From Anaerolineae bacterium (lineage in GTDB: Bacteria > Chloroflexota > Anaerolineae > JAADDB01): 11,980 bases of DNA. Below are positions 5,578 through 11,491 of the stretch, piece after piece (positions within the stretch are counted from its first letter, which is position 1; the number at the start of each line of letters is the position of its first letter). The translations under genes and the position numbers were made by a program. The notes beneath the pieces are model-generated. The model worked only from the letters and a program-made list of their open reading frames with translations. It did no database searches and was not told the origin of the DNA. The stretch lies in the NCBI GenBank assembly GCA_015486895.1, contig WFQT01000198.1, positions 1 to 11,980 of the forward strand, read 5' to 3'.

Positions 5578-6447
5578 TCATGATACATACTTGTTTAGCA
5601 AAAGCGCTAATTTCTTCCGCGTTTGCGGCGGTATTTTTTCCGGCGCTGTGACGATGGCATCCCGGAGTGCGTCCTTTTGCGGGGAAGGTGGCGCGTCGGC
5701 CAGCATGACCACAGCATTGACGATAGCAGCTTTCACCACTTCGGCATTGCGCATTAGCGTTTGCACGATCATTTCTACCGTCACCGGCTCTTCTGTCTCG
5801 TGCCAGACGTCGTAATCGGTGACATGGGCAATGGTTGCGTAGCTCATTTCAGCTTCTCGAGCCAGGTTAGCTTCGGGGATAGCTGTCATGCCGATGATGT
5901 CCATGCCCCACTGGCGGAAGACCTGGCTTTCTGCTTTGGTACTAAACCGGGGCCCCTCAATGACCACAAAGTTGCCACCTCGGTGTACCTTCTGGCCGGT
6001 TGCCGATGTGGCCCGGTAAAGCACGCTGCTCAAATATGGACAGAATGGCTCTGCCATCCCGATGTGAACAACGATGCCTTCACCGAAAAAGGTCAGTGGC
6101 CGGTTGCGGGTGCGGTCGAAAAGCTGGTCGGGGATGACAATGTCTCCCGGGTGAATGCCCTCACGCAAGCTGCCGCAGGCACTGGAGGAGATGAGGTATT
6201 CCACTCCTAACATCTTGAAGCCCCAGATGTTGGCCCGGCTGTTCAACTCTGTGGGCGAAATGATGTGCCCGCGACCGTGTCTTGCCAAGAAGGCAACCCG
6301 CACCTTGTGCAGTGTGCCGATAATGTAAGCACCTGAAGGAGCACCAAAGGGCGTGGTCAATCGCACTTCTTGCACATCTTGTAATGCTTCCAAGTTGTAA
6401 ACGCCACTTCCTCCAATGACACCAATACGAACGGATTGTTCTACCAT
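5578..6447 (-). CDS. mtnP: S-methyl-5'-thioadenosine phosphorylase
   Basis: The 289-residue protein carries the full signature of the trimeric nucleoside phosphorylase family of MTA phosphorylases: GVIGGSGVY (9-17), RHGRGH (56-61), NSRANIWGFKMLGV (69-82), SSSACGSL (87-94), EGPRFSTKAES (164-174), GMTAIPEANLAREAE (186-200) and TDYDVWH (210-216). It would split MTA with phosphate into adenine and 5-methylthioribose 1-phosphate in the cytoplasm. Asp211 and Asp213 of TDYD are what the family uses to prefer 6-aminopurines; hypoxanthine/guanine-type enzymes carry Asn there. The ATG at 6447 is preferred because AGAAGGG lies 4 nt upstream; a TTG at 6465 would add six residues overlapping that site. 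The gene stands alone after a ~350-bp leader and converges with the MTA/SAH-type deaminase, so both enzymes may compete for MTA. Confidence 0.93.
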   Translation of the reverse strand: MVEQSVRIGVIGGSGVYNLEALQDVQEVRLTTPFGAPSGAYIIGTLHKVRVAFLARHGRGHIISPTELNSRANIWGFKMLGVEYLISSSACGSLREGIHPGDIVIPDQLFDRTRNRPLTFFGEGIVVHIGMAEPFCPYLSSVLYRATSATGQKVHRGGNFVVIEGPRFSTKAESQVFRQWGMDIIGMTAIPEANLAREAEMSYATIAHVTDYDVWHETEEPVTVEMIVQTLMRNAEVVKAAIVNAVVMLADAPPSPQKDALRDAIVTAPEKIPPQTRKKLALLLNKYVS

Positions 6448-6576
6448 TTTCCCTTCTCTCTTCAATAGTCATCACCCTACAAGGGGATTAAAATAGATGA
6501 GAATGAGCTGGATTCCGTTAATCAATTCATGGCCCGACAAAGGAAAGCTACTATTGTGCCTTCGCAAATTGTTGTA

Positions 6577-6624
6577 ACTGGCTACCTGACGCCTTTGCGC
6601 AGGTGTCATTGCTTGGAATCCAGT
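6577..6624 (-). promoter_or_regulatory. Structured leader hairpins upstream of mtnP
   Basis: In the - strand RNA, ACCTG (6604-6600) pairs with CAGGT (6588-6584) and CGC/GCG continue the stem inward (6599-6597 with 6592-6590), giving 8 bp with one bulged base and an AAAG tetraloop. An outer 5-bp stem ACTGG (6624-6620) with CCAGT (6581-6577) encloses it. From the candidate promoter the untranslated leader would be about 190 nt. The fold does not match a riboswitch class that I recognise. Confidence 0.3.
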
Positions 6625-6645
6625 CGCTGAAGAACGTCGCCTATG

Positions 6646-6673
6646 ATTATGATAACAACATGTAAAAGAGCAA
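6646..6673 (-). promoter_or_regulatory. Candidate promoter for mtnP
   Basis: On the - strand, TTGCTC (6673-6668) and CATAAT (6651-6646) are 16 bp apart. The -10 matches 5 of 6 consensus positions; the -35 only 3 of 6. It is the best pair I found in the gap. Confidence 0.3.
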
Positions 6674-6702
6674 TAATGCGTTTGTGCGTTTATTGTATTA
6701 GA

Positions 6703-6720
6703 CACCGAATTGATTCGGTG
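6703..6720. repeat. Perfect inverted repeat CACCGAAT-TG-ATTCGGTG
   Basis: Two 8-bp arms are separated by 2 bp; as RNA, CACCGAA/TTCGGTG would form a 7-bp stem with a 4-nt loop. It lies 76 bp beyond the stop of the upstream - strand gene and about 30 bp upstream of the candidate mtnP -35. It could be an operator for mtnP or a weak 3'-end hairpin for the preceding operon; no T-run follows on the - strand. Confidence 0.5.
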
Positions 6721-6728
6721 GCTGGACA

Positions 6729-6779
6729 GTGAAAATTCTGTGTTAATCTGTGGTTGAAGTCGAAAACGCCATTGTCCAG
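6729..6779 (-). repeat. Interspersed intergenic repeat, copy C (shorter, diverged)
   Basis: Read on the - strand, this stretch aligns with the first 50 bp of copy A at about 37 of 51 positions by hand, including exact blocks CTGGAC, TGGCGTTTT, ACAGAA and TTTCAC. It starts 17 bp after the stop codon of the 305-residue unknown gene, in the same orientation. It is bounded by an inverted repeat CTGGACA/TGTCCAG (6722-6728 and 6773-6779) and contains TCTGTGTTAATCTGTGG on the + strand (6737-6753). Confidence 0.55.
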
Positions 6780-6796
6780 TAGTTCATTTATAGAGT

Positions 6797-7714
6797 TCAC
6801 CAAGGTAAATTACCGGTCGTTTCTTCATGGGCGTGTTGCCCAATCAGTTTGATGATTTTCACGCTGCCCCACGGTTCGCCGAGGATACCATCGTGGATGG
6901 CCCAACTACGTCCCCGGGCGCTATCGGCCATCCACGGCTGCCGGAATGGTGTGCTGCCATCTAATTTCGCTCGCAACAAACCTCCAGGCTGGAAACCCTC
7001 GTGAATTTGTTGCATTTTCTTCCGTCCTTTCACATAAGCAAAGCCATTGCGTTCCAATAATATGGCGTTGTGATAAGTAAGCGGTTCGGCTACAAAAGCT
7101 TCCTGGTTAAGCACAGCCATGAACGTTTCCAGACGGCTGAGGAGGCGCCCCAGTAACCGCAGCCCAGGGCGCGTCTGCCCTGGGGCCAGCCCTGCTTTCA
7201 TGGCGGCGATTTCTGCCGGTATATTGCGTTGGCCGGCACCGCGCCAGTTTGGTTCTCCATGAGGGCCCTTGTCCACATCGAAACGGGGTGCCGAAACGTC
7301 GTTAATAGCCAGCCAGGTAACTGCAATGTAGTTGAACGGCGTGTCGCTCATTTCTAGTTCAATCAGAGGATCTTCTGCGTTTGGTTGATGGTGGACTACT
7401 AATCTGCAAGCGTTGCCTGACCCAGCCCAGAAAATCCGCAAAGCATGATAACCATCGGCGGTGGAGAGTGTCAAGGGGTCAATATCCAGTGCGTGCAGAA
7501 TATGCGGCGGCAACAGGGTGCGGAAGAGCAATCGCTGCCAGCTTCGTTCCCACTCGTGTACCTGATGCAAAGATGTCGGCAGGACTGTTTCAACACTCAG
7601 GTCAATGACATGAACTGCCGGGGTTGGTCTGGGTACCTGGGCTGTTTGGCTGTGTCCCGGGAACTGCTTAATCGGCCAGGGCATCCCTTGTAAGTCGGCT
7701 AACGACCATTTCAT
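6797..7714 (-). CDS. Unrecognised 305-residue protein, last gene of SDR-CysQ set
   Basis: I do not recognise this protein. It has no signal peptide or membrane segment, and looks like a soluble, Trp- and His-rich globular protein. The C-terminal half has the denser, motif-like text: RFDVD (144-148), RNIPAEIAAMKAGLAPGQ (163-180), EPLTYHNAILLERNGFAYVKG (210-230), GGLLRAKLDGSTPFRQPW (244-261), and RGRSWAIHDGILGEPW (267-282). The repeated Asp, His, Arg and Trp in that half suggest a conserved active or binding site, but no fold can be named. The ATG at 7714 follows the stop of the CysQ-like gene by 6 bp, and GGAGGTAA overlapping that stop supplies the ribosome binding site, so the two are almost surely co-translated. 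It is the last gene of the set. Confidence 0.8.
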   Translation of the reverse strand: MKWSLADLQGMPWPIKQFPGHSQTAQVPRPTPAVHVIDLSVETVLPTSLHQVHEWERSWQRLLFRTLLPPHILHALDIDPLTLSTADGYHALRIFWAGSGNACRLVVHHQPNAEDPLIELEMSDTPFNYIAVTWLAINDVSAPRFDVDKGPHGEPNWRGAGQRNIPAEIAAMKAGLAPGQTRPGLRLLGRLLSRLETFMAVLNQEAFVAEPLTYHNAILLERNGFAYVKGRKKMQQIHEGFQPGGLLRAKLDGSTPFRQPWMADSARGRSWAIHDGILGEPWGSVKIIKLIGQHAHEETTGNLPW

Positions 7715-7720
7715 TCGAGA

Positions 7721-8596
7721 TTACCTCCGGGCGGAAAACCCGATTTCAGGCTGCACGCCTGCATGCTCTAACACAATTTTAGCCTCTTCGACTAAGTAGG
7801 CGTGGATTTGGCCATTGCTGGCCAAGATGCCGACATAGTTATACGGATCTTGCTTGTTGTAGCACAGAGGACGGCCCCACATGTCGGTCATCTCTCCTCC
7901 GGCAGCCCGCAAAACTGCTTCCGGCCCACAAGTATCCCACTCCTTTGTGCCCGTTGATGGGTGTAGGTAAACATCCGCTTTTTGCTCCGATAGCAAAGCG
8001 ATTTTCAGACCCACGCTGCCAGAAATAACTTCATTGGTGATACCTAATTGCTTTGAGAGTGTTACTGTCAGGGGCGGTCGGTGTGAACGGCTGAAAGCCG
8101 CTGTCATTTTCGTAACGTCGTTGACAATGGAAACGTGAAGTGGCCGTTTTTCTCCGTGTTCTTCTTTCCAGGCACCAACACCGACTATGCCGTAGTAGAG
8201 TTTGTTCTCTATTGGTTGATACAAGACGCCTAATTTTGCTTTCCCTCCGATTGCAAGCCCAATCATGATGCAGAATTCGCCGTTGTGAGCGATGAATTCC
8301 TTGGTGCCGTCCAGCGGGTCGATGCACCAGAGTCGTTCTTTCCCCAGGCGCTGTTCGTTGTCTGCAGATTCCTCGGCCAAAATGCCATCATCGGAGAACA
8401 ATTGTTGTAGTTTAGCGACAATATACTCGTTGGCCGCTTTGTCGGCAGCGGTTACGGGGTCGTTTTCCCCTTTCCAGCTCACTTCGATGGGTTGGTCGTA
8501 ATAGGGTTGGACTAATGCCCCCGCCTGACGGGCGATGTTGATGGCCGCGGTTAACTCTTGTTCGAAGCCCTGTTTTTCTTGCCTGAAGTGGTTCAC
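7721..8596 (-). CDS. cysQ: CysQ-like 3'(2'),5'-bisphosphate nucleotidase / inositol monophosphatase superfamily
   Basis: The 291-residue product belongs to the Mg-dependent, Li-sensitive phosphatase superfamily. Seen motifs are ENDPVTAADKAAN (44-56), EES (75-77), CIDPLDGTKEFI (91-102) and WDTCGPEAVLRAAGG (220-234). The expected metal ligands are Glu75, Asp93, Asp96 and Asp221. The Lys-Glu-Phe after DPLDGT is typical of CysQ rather than inositol monophosphatase, where other residues follow. CysQ removes the 3'-phosphate of adenosine 3',5'-bisphosphate, a by-product of sulphate assimilation and phosphopantetheine transfer, yielding AMP. The start is a GTG at 8596 that overlaps the stop of the SDR gene (GTGA), with AAAGGA just upstream, pointing to translational coupling. 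Inositol monophosphatase or fructose-1,6-bisphosphatase activity cannot be excluded from sequence alone. Confidence 0.87.
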   Translation of the reverse strand: MNHFRQEKQGFEQELTAAINIARQAGALVQPYYDQPIEVSWKGENDPVTAADKAANEYIVAKLQQLFSDDGILAEESADNEQRLGKERLWCIDPLDGTKEFIAHNGEFCIMIGLAIGGKAKLGVLYQPIENKLYYGIVGVGAWKEEHGEKRPLHVSIVNDVTKMTAAFSRSHRPPLTVTLSKQLGITNEVISGSVGLKIALLSEQKADVYLHPSTGTKEWDTCGPEAVLRAAGGEMTDMWGRPLCYNKQDPYNYVGILASNGQIHAYLVEEAKIVLEHAGVQPEIGFSARR

Positions 8597-9381
8597 AATC
8601 CTTTGTGCATTCCTCCGTCAATGGGGATAAAAGCACCGGTTAAGTAGCTGGCTCGTTCCGATGCCAAGAAAGCGACAACGTTAGCAAATTCTTCCGGTGA
8701 GCCAAGACGGCCGAGCGGGATTTGCTCTACCCAGACTTGCTGTACTTCCTCCATGCTGGCGTGGTGCTGTTTCATGGCTGCAGCGAATAGGTCTTTCATG
8801 CGGTCAGTGAGGATCGGTCCCGGGCAGACAGCATTGACTAAAATACGGTCGCTGGCTAACTCGTTGGCCAACGATTTCACAAAGCCATGTACACCGGCCC
8901 TGGCCGCGTTGGAGAGGATAAGGTTGTTTAGCGGCTGCAAGGCAGAAATGGAGGTCATAGTAATAATGCGCCCACCCCCCGTTGCCCGCAGGTGAGGAAT
9001 GGCGGCGTAGCATAGACGCACCGTGCTCATGAAGTTTAGGTTAATGGCCTCCAGCCATGCTTGATCGTCGAAAGCTGAGTACGGACCGGAAGGAGGGCCG
9101 CCAGCGTTGGTCACCAAAATGTCCAGGCGCCCCCACTTTTGTACCGCACTGGCAATAAAGTGGTCGATGTCTTCCTTTCGCCGCATGTCCGCTTCCACCG
9201 GCAGCACTGGATTGCCGCTCGTGGCTTCGATTTCCGCTGCCGCCTTGCGCACGTCTTCCCCGTGCCGGGCGCAAATTGCAACACGAGTTCCTTCTATTGA
9301 TAGGCGCTCTGCCACTGCCCGGCCTAATCCCCGGCTGGAGGCAGCCACACAAGCTACTTTACCCGTTAAATTAAGCTCCAT
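8593..9381 (-). CDS. Atypical short-chain dehydrogenase/reductase (FabG-like, no catalytic Tyr)
   Basis: The 262-residue protein has an SDR Rossmann fold: ASSRGLGRAVAERL (14-27, in place of TGxxxGIG), CARH (38-41), NAGGPPSGP (92-100), INLNF (113-117), ITMTSISAL (140-148), VCPGPILTDRM (185-195) and a closing LTGAFIPIDGG (247-257). Where the YxxxK catalytic motif is expected, the sequence is LSNAARAGVHGFVKSLA, so Ser157 and Arg161 occupy the Tyr and Lys positions. I know this replacement from a FabG-like SDR subgroup described as lacking a full catalytic tetrad, so it is probably a family trait, not a mutation. Function and substrate are unknown. It is the first gene of a coupled set: its stop overlaps the GTG of the CysQ-like gene. 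AAAGGTG about 10 nt upstream is the likely ribosome binding site. Confidence 0.88.
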   Translation of the reverse strand: MELNLTGKVACVAASSRGLGRAVAERLSIEGTRVAICARHGEDVRKAAAEIEATSGNPVLPVEADMRRKEDIDHFIASAVQKWGRLDILVTNAGGPPSGPYSAFDDQAWLEAINLNFMSTVRLCYAAIPHLRATGGGRIITMTSISALQPLNNLILSNAARAGVHGFVKSLANELASDRILVNAVCPGPILTDRMKDLFAAAMKQHHASMEEVQQVWVEQIPLGRLGSPEEFANVVAFLASERASYLTGAFIPIDGGMHKGL

Positions 9382-9513
9382 TTCGTATTTTCACCTTTTC
9401 GCACATGAAAGAGGGCAGCCCACTACCTCCTGTCCTGTTCGTTAATTGCTGCAGTCTGGCAACAATCCGTTTTGTGGTTCTCAACAAGGCAATCCTAACC
9501 TCAGATTACACAG

Positions 9514-9600
9514 GTTAACACAGATTTTCCTTTGCTTTTCGGCCTAAATCTGCGCTACCCTGTATTTGTGTGAGGCTAAAATAAGAACGCCAGAGTCTAG
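9514..9600 (-). repeat. Interspersed intergenic repeat, copy B
   Basis: The reverse complement of this stretch matches copy A (302-390) over its entire length. It begins 25 bp after the stop of the phosphofructokinase gene and runs in that gene's direction, filling much of the 244-bp gap before the SDR gene. Beyond the shared part, the - strand continues with a second GTGTAATCTGAGG step (9511-9499), and GATTACACAGGTTAACACAGA (+ strand 9504-9524) resembles a block in the 114-bp tandem repeat. I see no clear SDR promoter in the remainder of the gap. Confidence 0.75.
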
Positions 9601-9625
9601 TAAACATTGAGATGATACCGCGCAG

Positions 9626-10792
9626 CTAGTACAAGAACATCGGCTTACCCAAAATGTTGATCACTTTCGGGCGGTACTGTTTCTTGTCGTACAATGCACC
9701 GACATCCACCCTTTTCTGTCCCTGGATAACTGTTTGTAGTGGCACTGAGGTGTAGTTACCGTTTTGCAGTGCTACCATTCGGCCTATTTGCCCATGAGCA
9801 ACCAAATCTAATGATAGCCCCGCGTAACTGGTGGCTACCATCCGGTCCAGGGAGTCTGGAGCGCCGCTACGCATCAGGTAGGCCAATTGCTGATAAATGA
9901 TCCCTTCACCGCTGAGTTCTTGGATTAAGTCGCTGGTGGTTTTCCCTATGCCACCTAGTTTCCGGTGACCATAGGCATCTGGCTCTCCCTCTTCTATGGT
10001 GATGCCGCCAATCATGGTAGCCCCCTCGGAGATGGTCATGACGGCGTAATGGCTGGGATTGTGGTGTTTGTCATGCACCAGGAAGTTTACCAGCTTCTCG
10101 ATGTCAAAGGGCACCTCGGAGATGATAGCCCGATCAACGCCAGCCAAATATGAGGCAATCAGGGATGTTTCCCCGGAATTGCGGCCAAACAGTTCGATTA
10201 CGGCAATGCGTTCATGGGAACCGGCCGGGGTACGCAAGTCAGTGATGAAGTTCACACTGCGGGTCACGGCAGTGGAAAAGCCAATGCAATAATCGGTACC
10301 AAAGACATCGTTATCCATAGTTTTCGGAATGGCGACGACACCGAAGCTTTCTTGATCCAAACGGGCGGCATAACTCAATGTATCATCACCGCCAATGGGG
10401 ATTAAGATGTCAATGCCTAAGTGCTCTAAAACTCGCAGGACATGTTGCGTGCAGTCCCAATAGCCAGAATCTAACTTGACACACTCTTTGCTCCCTCGTA
10501 AGAAATCAGGCAAATGCTCCTCTTTGATCCGCTGCGGATTAGTCCGGGAAGTATGCAGAAATGTACCACCGTAACGATCAATTGTGCGCACTATGTTGCG
10601 GTTTAAAGGAATGCTCCACTCTTCCAGACTACTGAGATCGTCTAAGTTCACATTTAGCGGGCCTGCCCACCCGCGTCGAAACCCAATCATGTGAAAGCCT
10701 GCATCAATCGCATCGTTGACGGCGGCTTTAATGCAAGGATTAAGCCCTGGCACGTCGCCACCGCCAGTTAGAATGGCTAACCGTTTCGTCAT
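9626..10792 (-). CDS. 6-phosphofructokinase, probably pyrophosphate-dependent
   Basis: The 388-residue protein is a group-A phosphofructokinase: ILTGGGDVPGLNP (7-19), PIGGDDTLS (132-140), PKTMDNDVFGTDYCIGF (156-172) with catalytic Asp160, and ELFGRNSG (200-207). It would phosphorylate fructose 6-phosphate to the 1,6-bisphosphate in glycolysis. The residues that distinguish the phosphoryl donor are Asp137 (GGDD rather than GGDG) and Lys157 (PKT rather than PGT); Asp plus Lys is the combination known for PPi-dependent enzymes, which are reversible. ADP- or ATP-dependence with this pair is unlikely but not excluded. The ATG at 10792 is preferred over the one at 10822 because GGAAGGAGAG lies 5 nt upstream. 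The gene is a single unit with its own promoter, between an SH3b protein gene and a repeat copy. Confidence 0.92.
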   Translation of the reverse strand: MTKRLAILTGGGDVPGLNPCIKAAVNDAIDAGFHMIGFRRGWAGPLNVNLDDLSSLEEWSIPLNRNIVRTIDRYGGTFLHTSRTNPQRIKEEHLPDFLRGSKECVKLDSGYWDCTQHVLRVLEHLGIDILIPIGGDDTLSYAARLDQESFGVVAIPKTMDNDVFGTDYCIGFSTAVTRSVNFITDLRTPAGSHERIAVIELFGRNSGETSLIASYLAGVDRAIISEVPFDIEKLVNFLVHDKHHNPSHYAVMTISEGATMIGGITIEEGEPDAYGHRKLGGIGKTTSDLIQELSGEGIIYQQLAYLMRSGAPDSLDRMVATSYAGLSLDLVAHGQIGRMVALQNGNYTSVPLQTVIQGQKRVDVGALYDKKQYRPKVINILGKPMFLY

Positions 10793-10865
10793 GATTCTCT
10801 CCTTCCTTCTAAATAAAGCCATACGGCAAATAAGAGCGTAAACCGATCAGCTTCGCCAAGCAGGT

Positions 10866-10895
10866 ATTATATCTTAGCTTGTCATAAGAGAACAA
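10866..10895 (-). promoter_or_regulatory. Sigma70-type promoter for phosphofructokinase gene
   Basis: On the - strand a perfect -10 TATAAT (10871-10866) has TTGTTC (10895-10890) 18 bp upstream. Transcription would start near 10858, giving a 5' leader of roughly 65 nt before the ATG at 10792. Confidence 0.6.
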
Positions 10896-10923
10896 AGAGA
10901 CGCTGAGAAAGGGGAACGGAGTA

Positions 10924-10950
10924 ATAAGGGCGCCCTATGAATCGTCCCTA
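10924..10950 (-). other. Palindromic sequence at 3' end of SH3b gene
   Basis: The stop codon TAG of the SH3b gene runs directly into GTAGGGACGATTCAT and then a perfect 10-bp palindrome AGGGCGCCCT (10927-10936). AGGG..CG near the stop can pair with CGCCCT to form a short bulged hairpin on the - strand RNA. No T-run follows, so its role as a terminator is doubtful. Confidence 0.3.
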
Positions 10951-11412
10951 CTTGCCCAAAAGCTGAACGCCATTACTTGTGCTTTCGGCTACCCAACCTT
11001 CGGTGCCTTCGTAGTTGACTTTCCACCAAGTGAGGCCATCCACAAGCTCCGGTCCGGACAAGACAATGAGGTTGCTGCCCGATGCCATCGTTGTCAAAAC
11101 GTCATCAGGGAGTTTGTCCCGATAGCCGGGGGTGGCCCGTAGACGCACTCGGCTCTGAGCAACGATGCGAATTTTCTCCCCGATGCTGAACTTCCCGGTG
11201 GGAGTTGGCGTCGGTTGATTTGGAGGCAGTGGTGTCACGGCCCGGGTGGGCGTTGGAGGCACTATAGCCCATGAAGGTGTTTGCTGACCGCGATCCCAGA
11301 GTGCGTGTCCTAACAGGTAGCCGACAAAGGTGAAAAGAAGCAAAAAAGTAATAATGCCGCCTATGAGGCCCAAAACAATTGTTCGCACCCGGTGCTGTTC
11401 TGATTCTAACAT
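10948..11412 (-). CDS. Membrane-anchored protein with bacterial SH3 (SH3b) domain
   Basis: The 154-residue protein has a short cytoplasmic N-terminus, one hydrophobic segment (about 11-35), a Pro/Thr-rich linker (51-73, VPPTPTRAVTPLPP and TPTPT) and a C-terminal SH3b domain (about 80-152). SH3b hallmarks are RVRLRATPG (88-96, the usual V-N-[IL]-R-x-x-P-[GS] strand with Arg replacing Asn), a central loop with a LIVLSGP strand (115-121), and WWKVNYEGTEGWVAES (129-144). Such domains usually bind peptidoglycan or protein ligands on the outer face of the membrane; the single anchor and flexible linker suit that. The ATG at 11412 has AGGAG 6 nt upstream. It follows the deoxynucleoside kinase gene by 79 bp without an obvious terminator, so they may be co-transcribed, but a functional link is not evident. 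Confidence 0.85.
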   Translation of the reverse strand: MLESEQHRVRTIVLGLIGGIITFLLLFTFVGYLLGHALWDRGQQTPSWAIVPPTPTRAVTPLPPNQPTPTPTGKFSIGEKIRIVAQSRVRLRATPGYRDKLPDDVLTTMASGSNLIVLSGPELVDGLTWWKVNYEGTEGWVAESTSNGVQLLGK

Positions 11413-11491
11413 CTCTTACTCCTGGTAGCTTCTCGAACACAGCTCAAACGTAACTTGCCAATGAATTGCAGCCTGACGTTCACGGCGAATT

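Larger units (their letters stand above)
6448..6796 (-). other. Non-coding gap: mtnP promoter/leader region and repeat copy C
   Basis: This 349-bp stretch lies between the stop of the 305-residue unknown gene and the ATG of mtnP. It holds repeat copy C (6729-6779), a palindrome (6703-6720), a candidate promoter (6646-6673) and a leader with nested hairpins (6577-6624). A 77-codon frame on the - strand (6472-6705) has no recognisable features and overlaps these elements; I do not call it a gene. Confidence 0.6.

Noticed and set aside
5761..6210. 149-codon frame antisense to mtnP
   Set aside because: A shadow of the well-supported phosphorylase gene, with no independent start signal.
6577..6624. 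Leader of mtnP as a known riboswitch (c-di-GMP-I, SAM, SAH or purine class)
   Set aside because: GCAAAGG and CAGGTAGCCAG recall parts of the c-di-GMP-I motif, but the order and helices do not fit that class or the others I could compare from memory.
6472..6705. 77-codon frame on the - strand upstream of mtnP
   Set aside because: No recognisable motif or RBS; it overlaps the candidate promoter, palindrome and leader hairpins.
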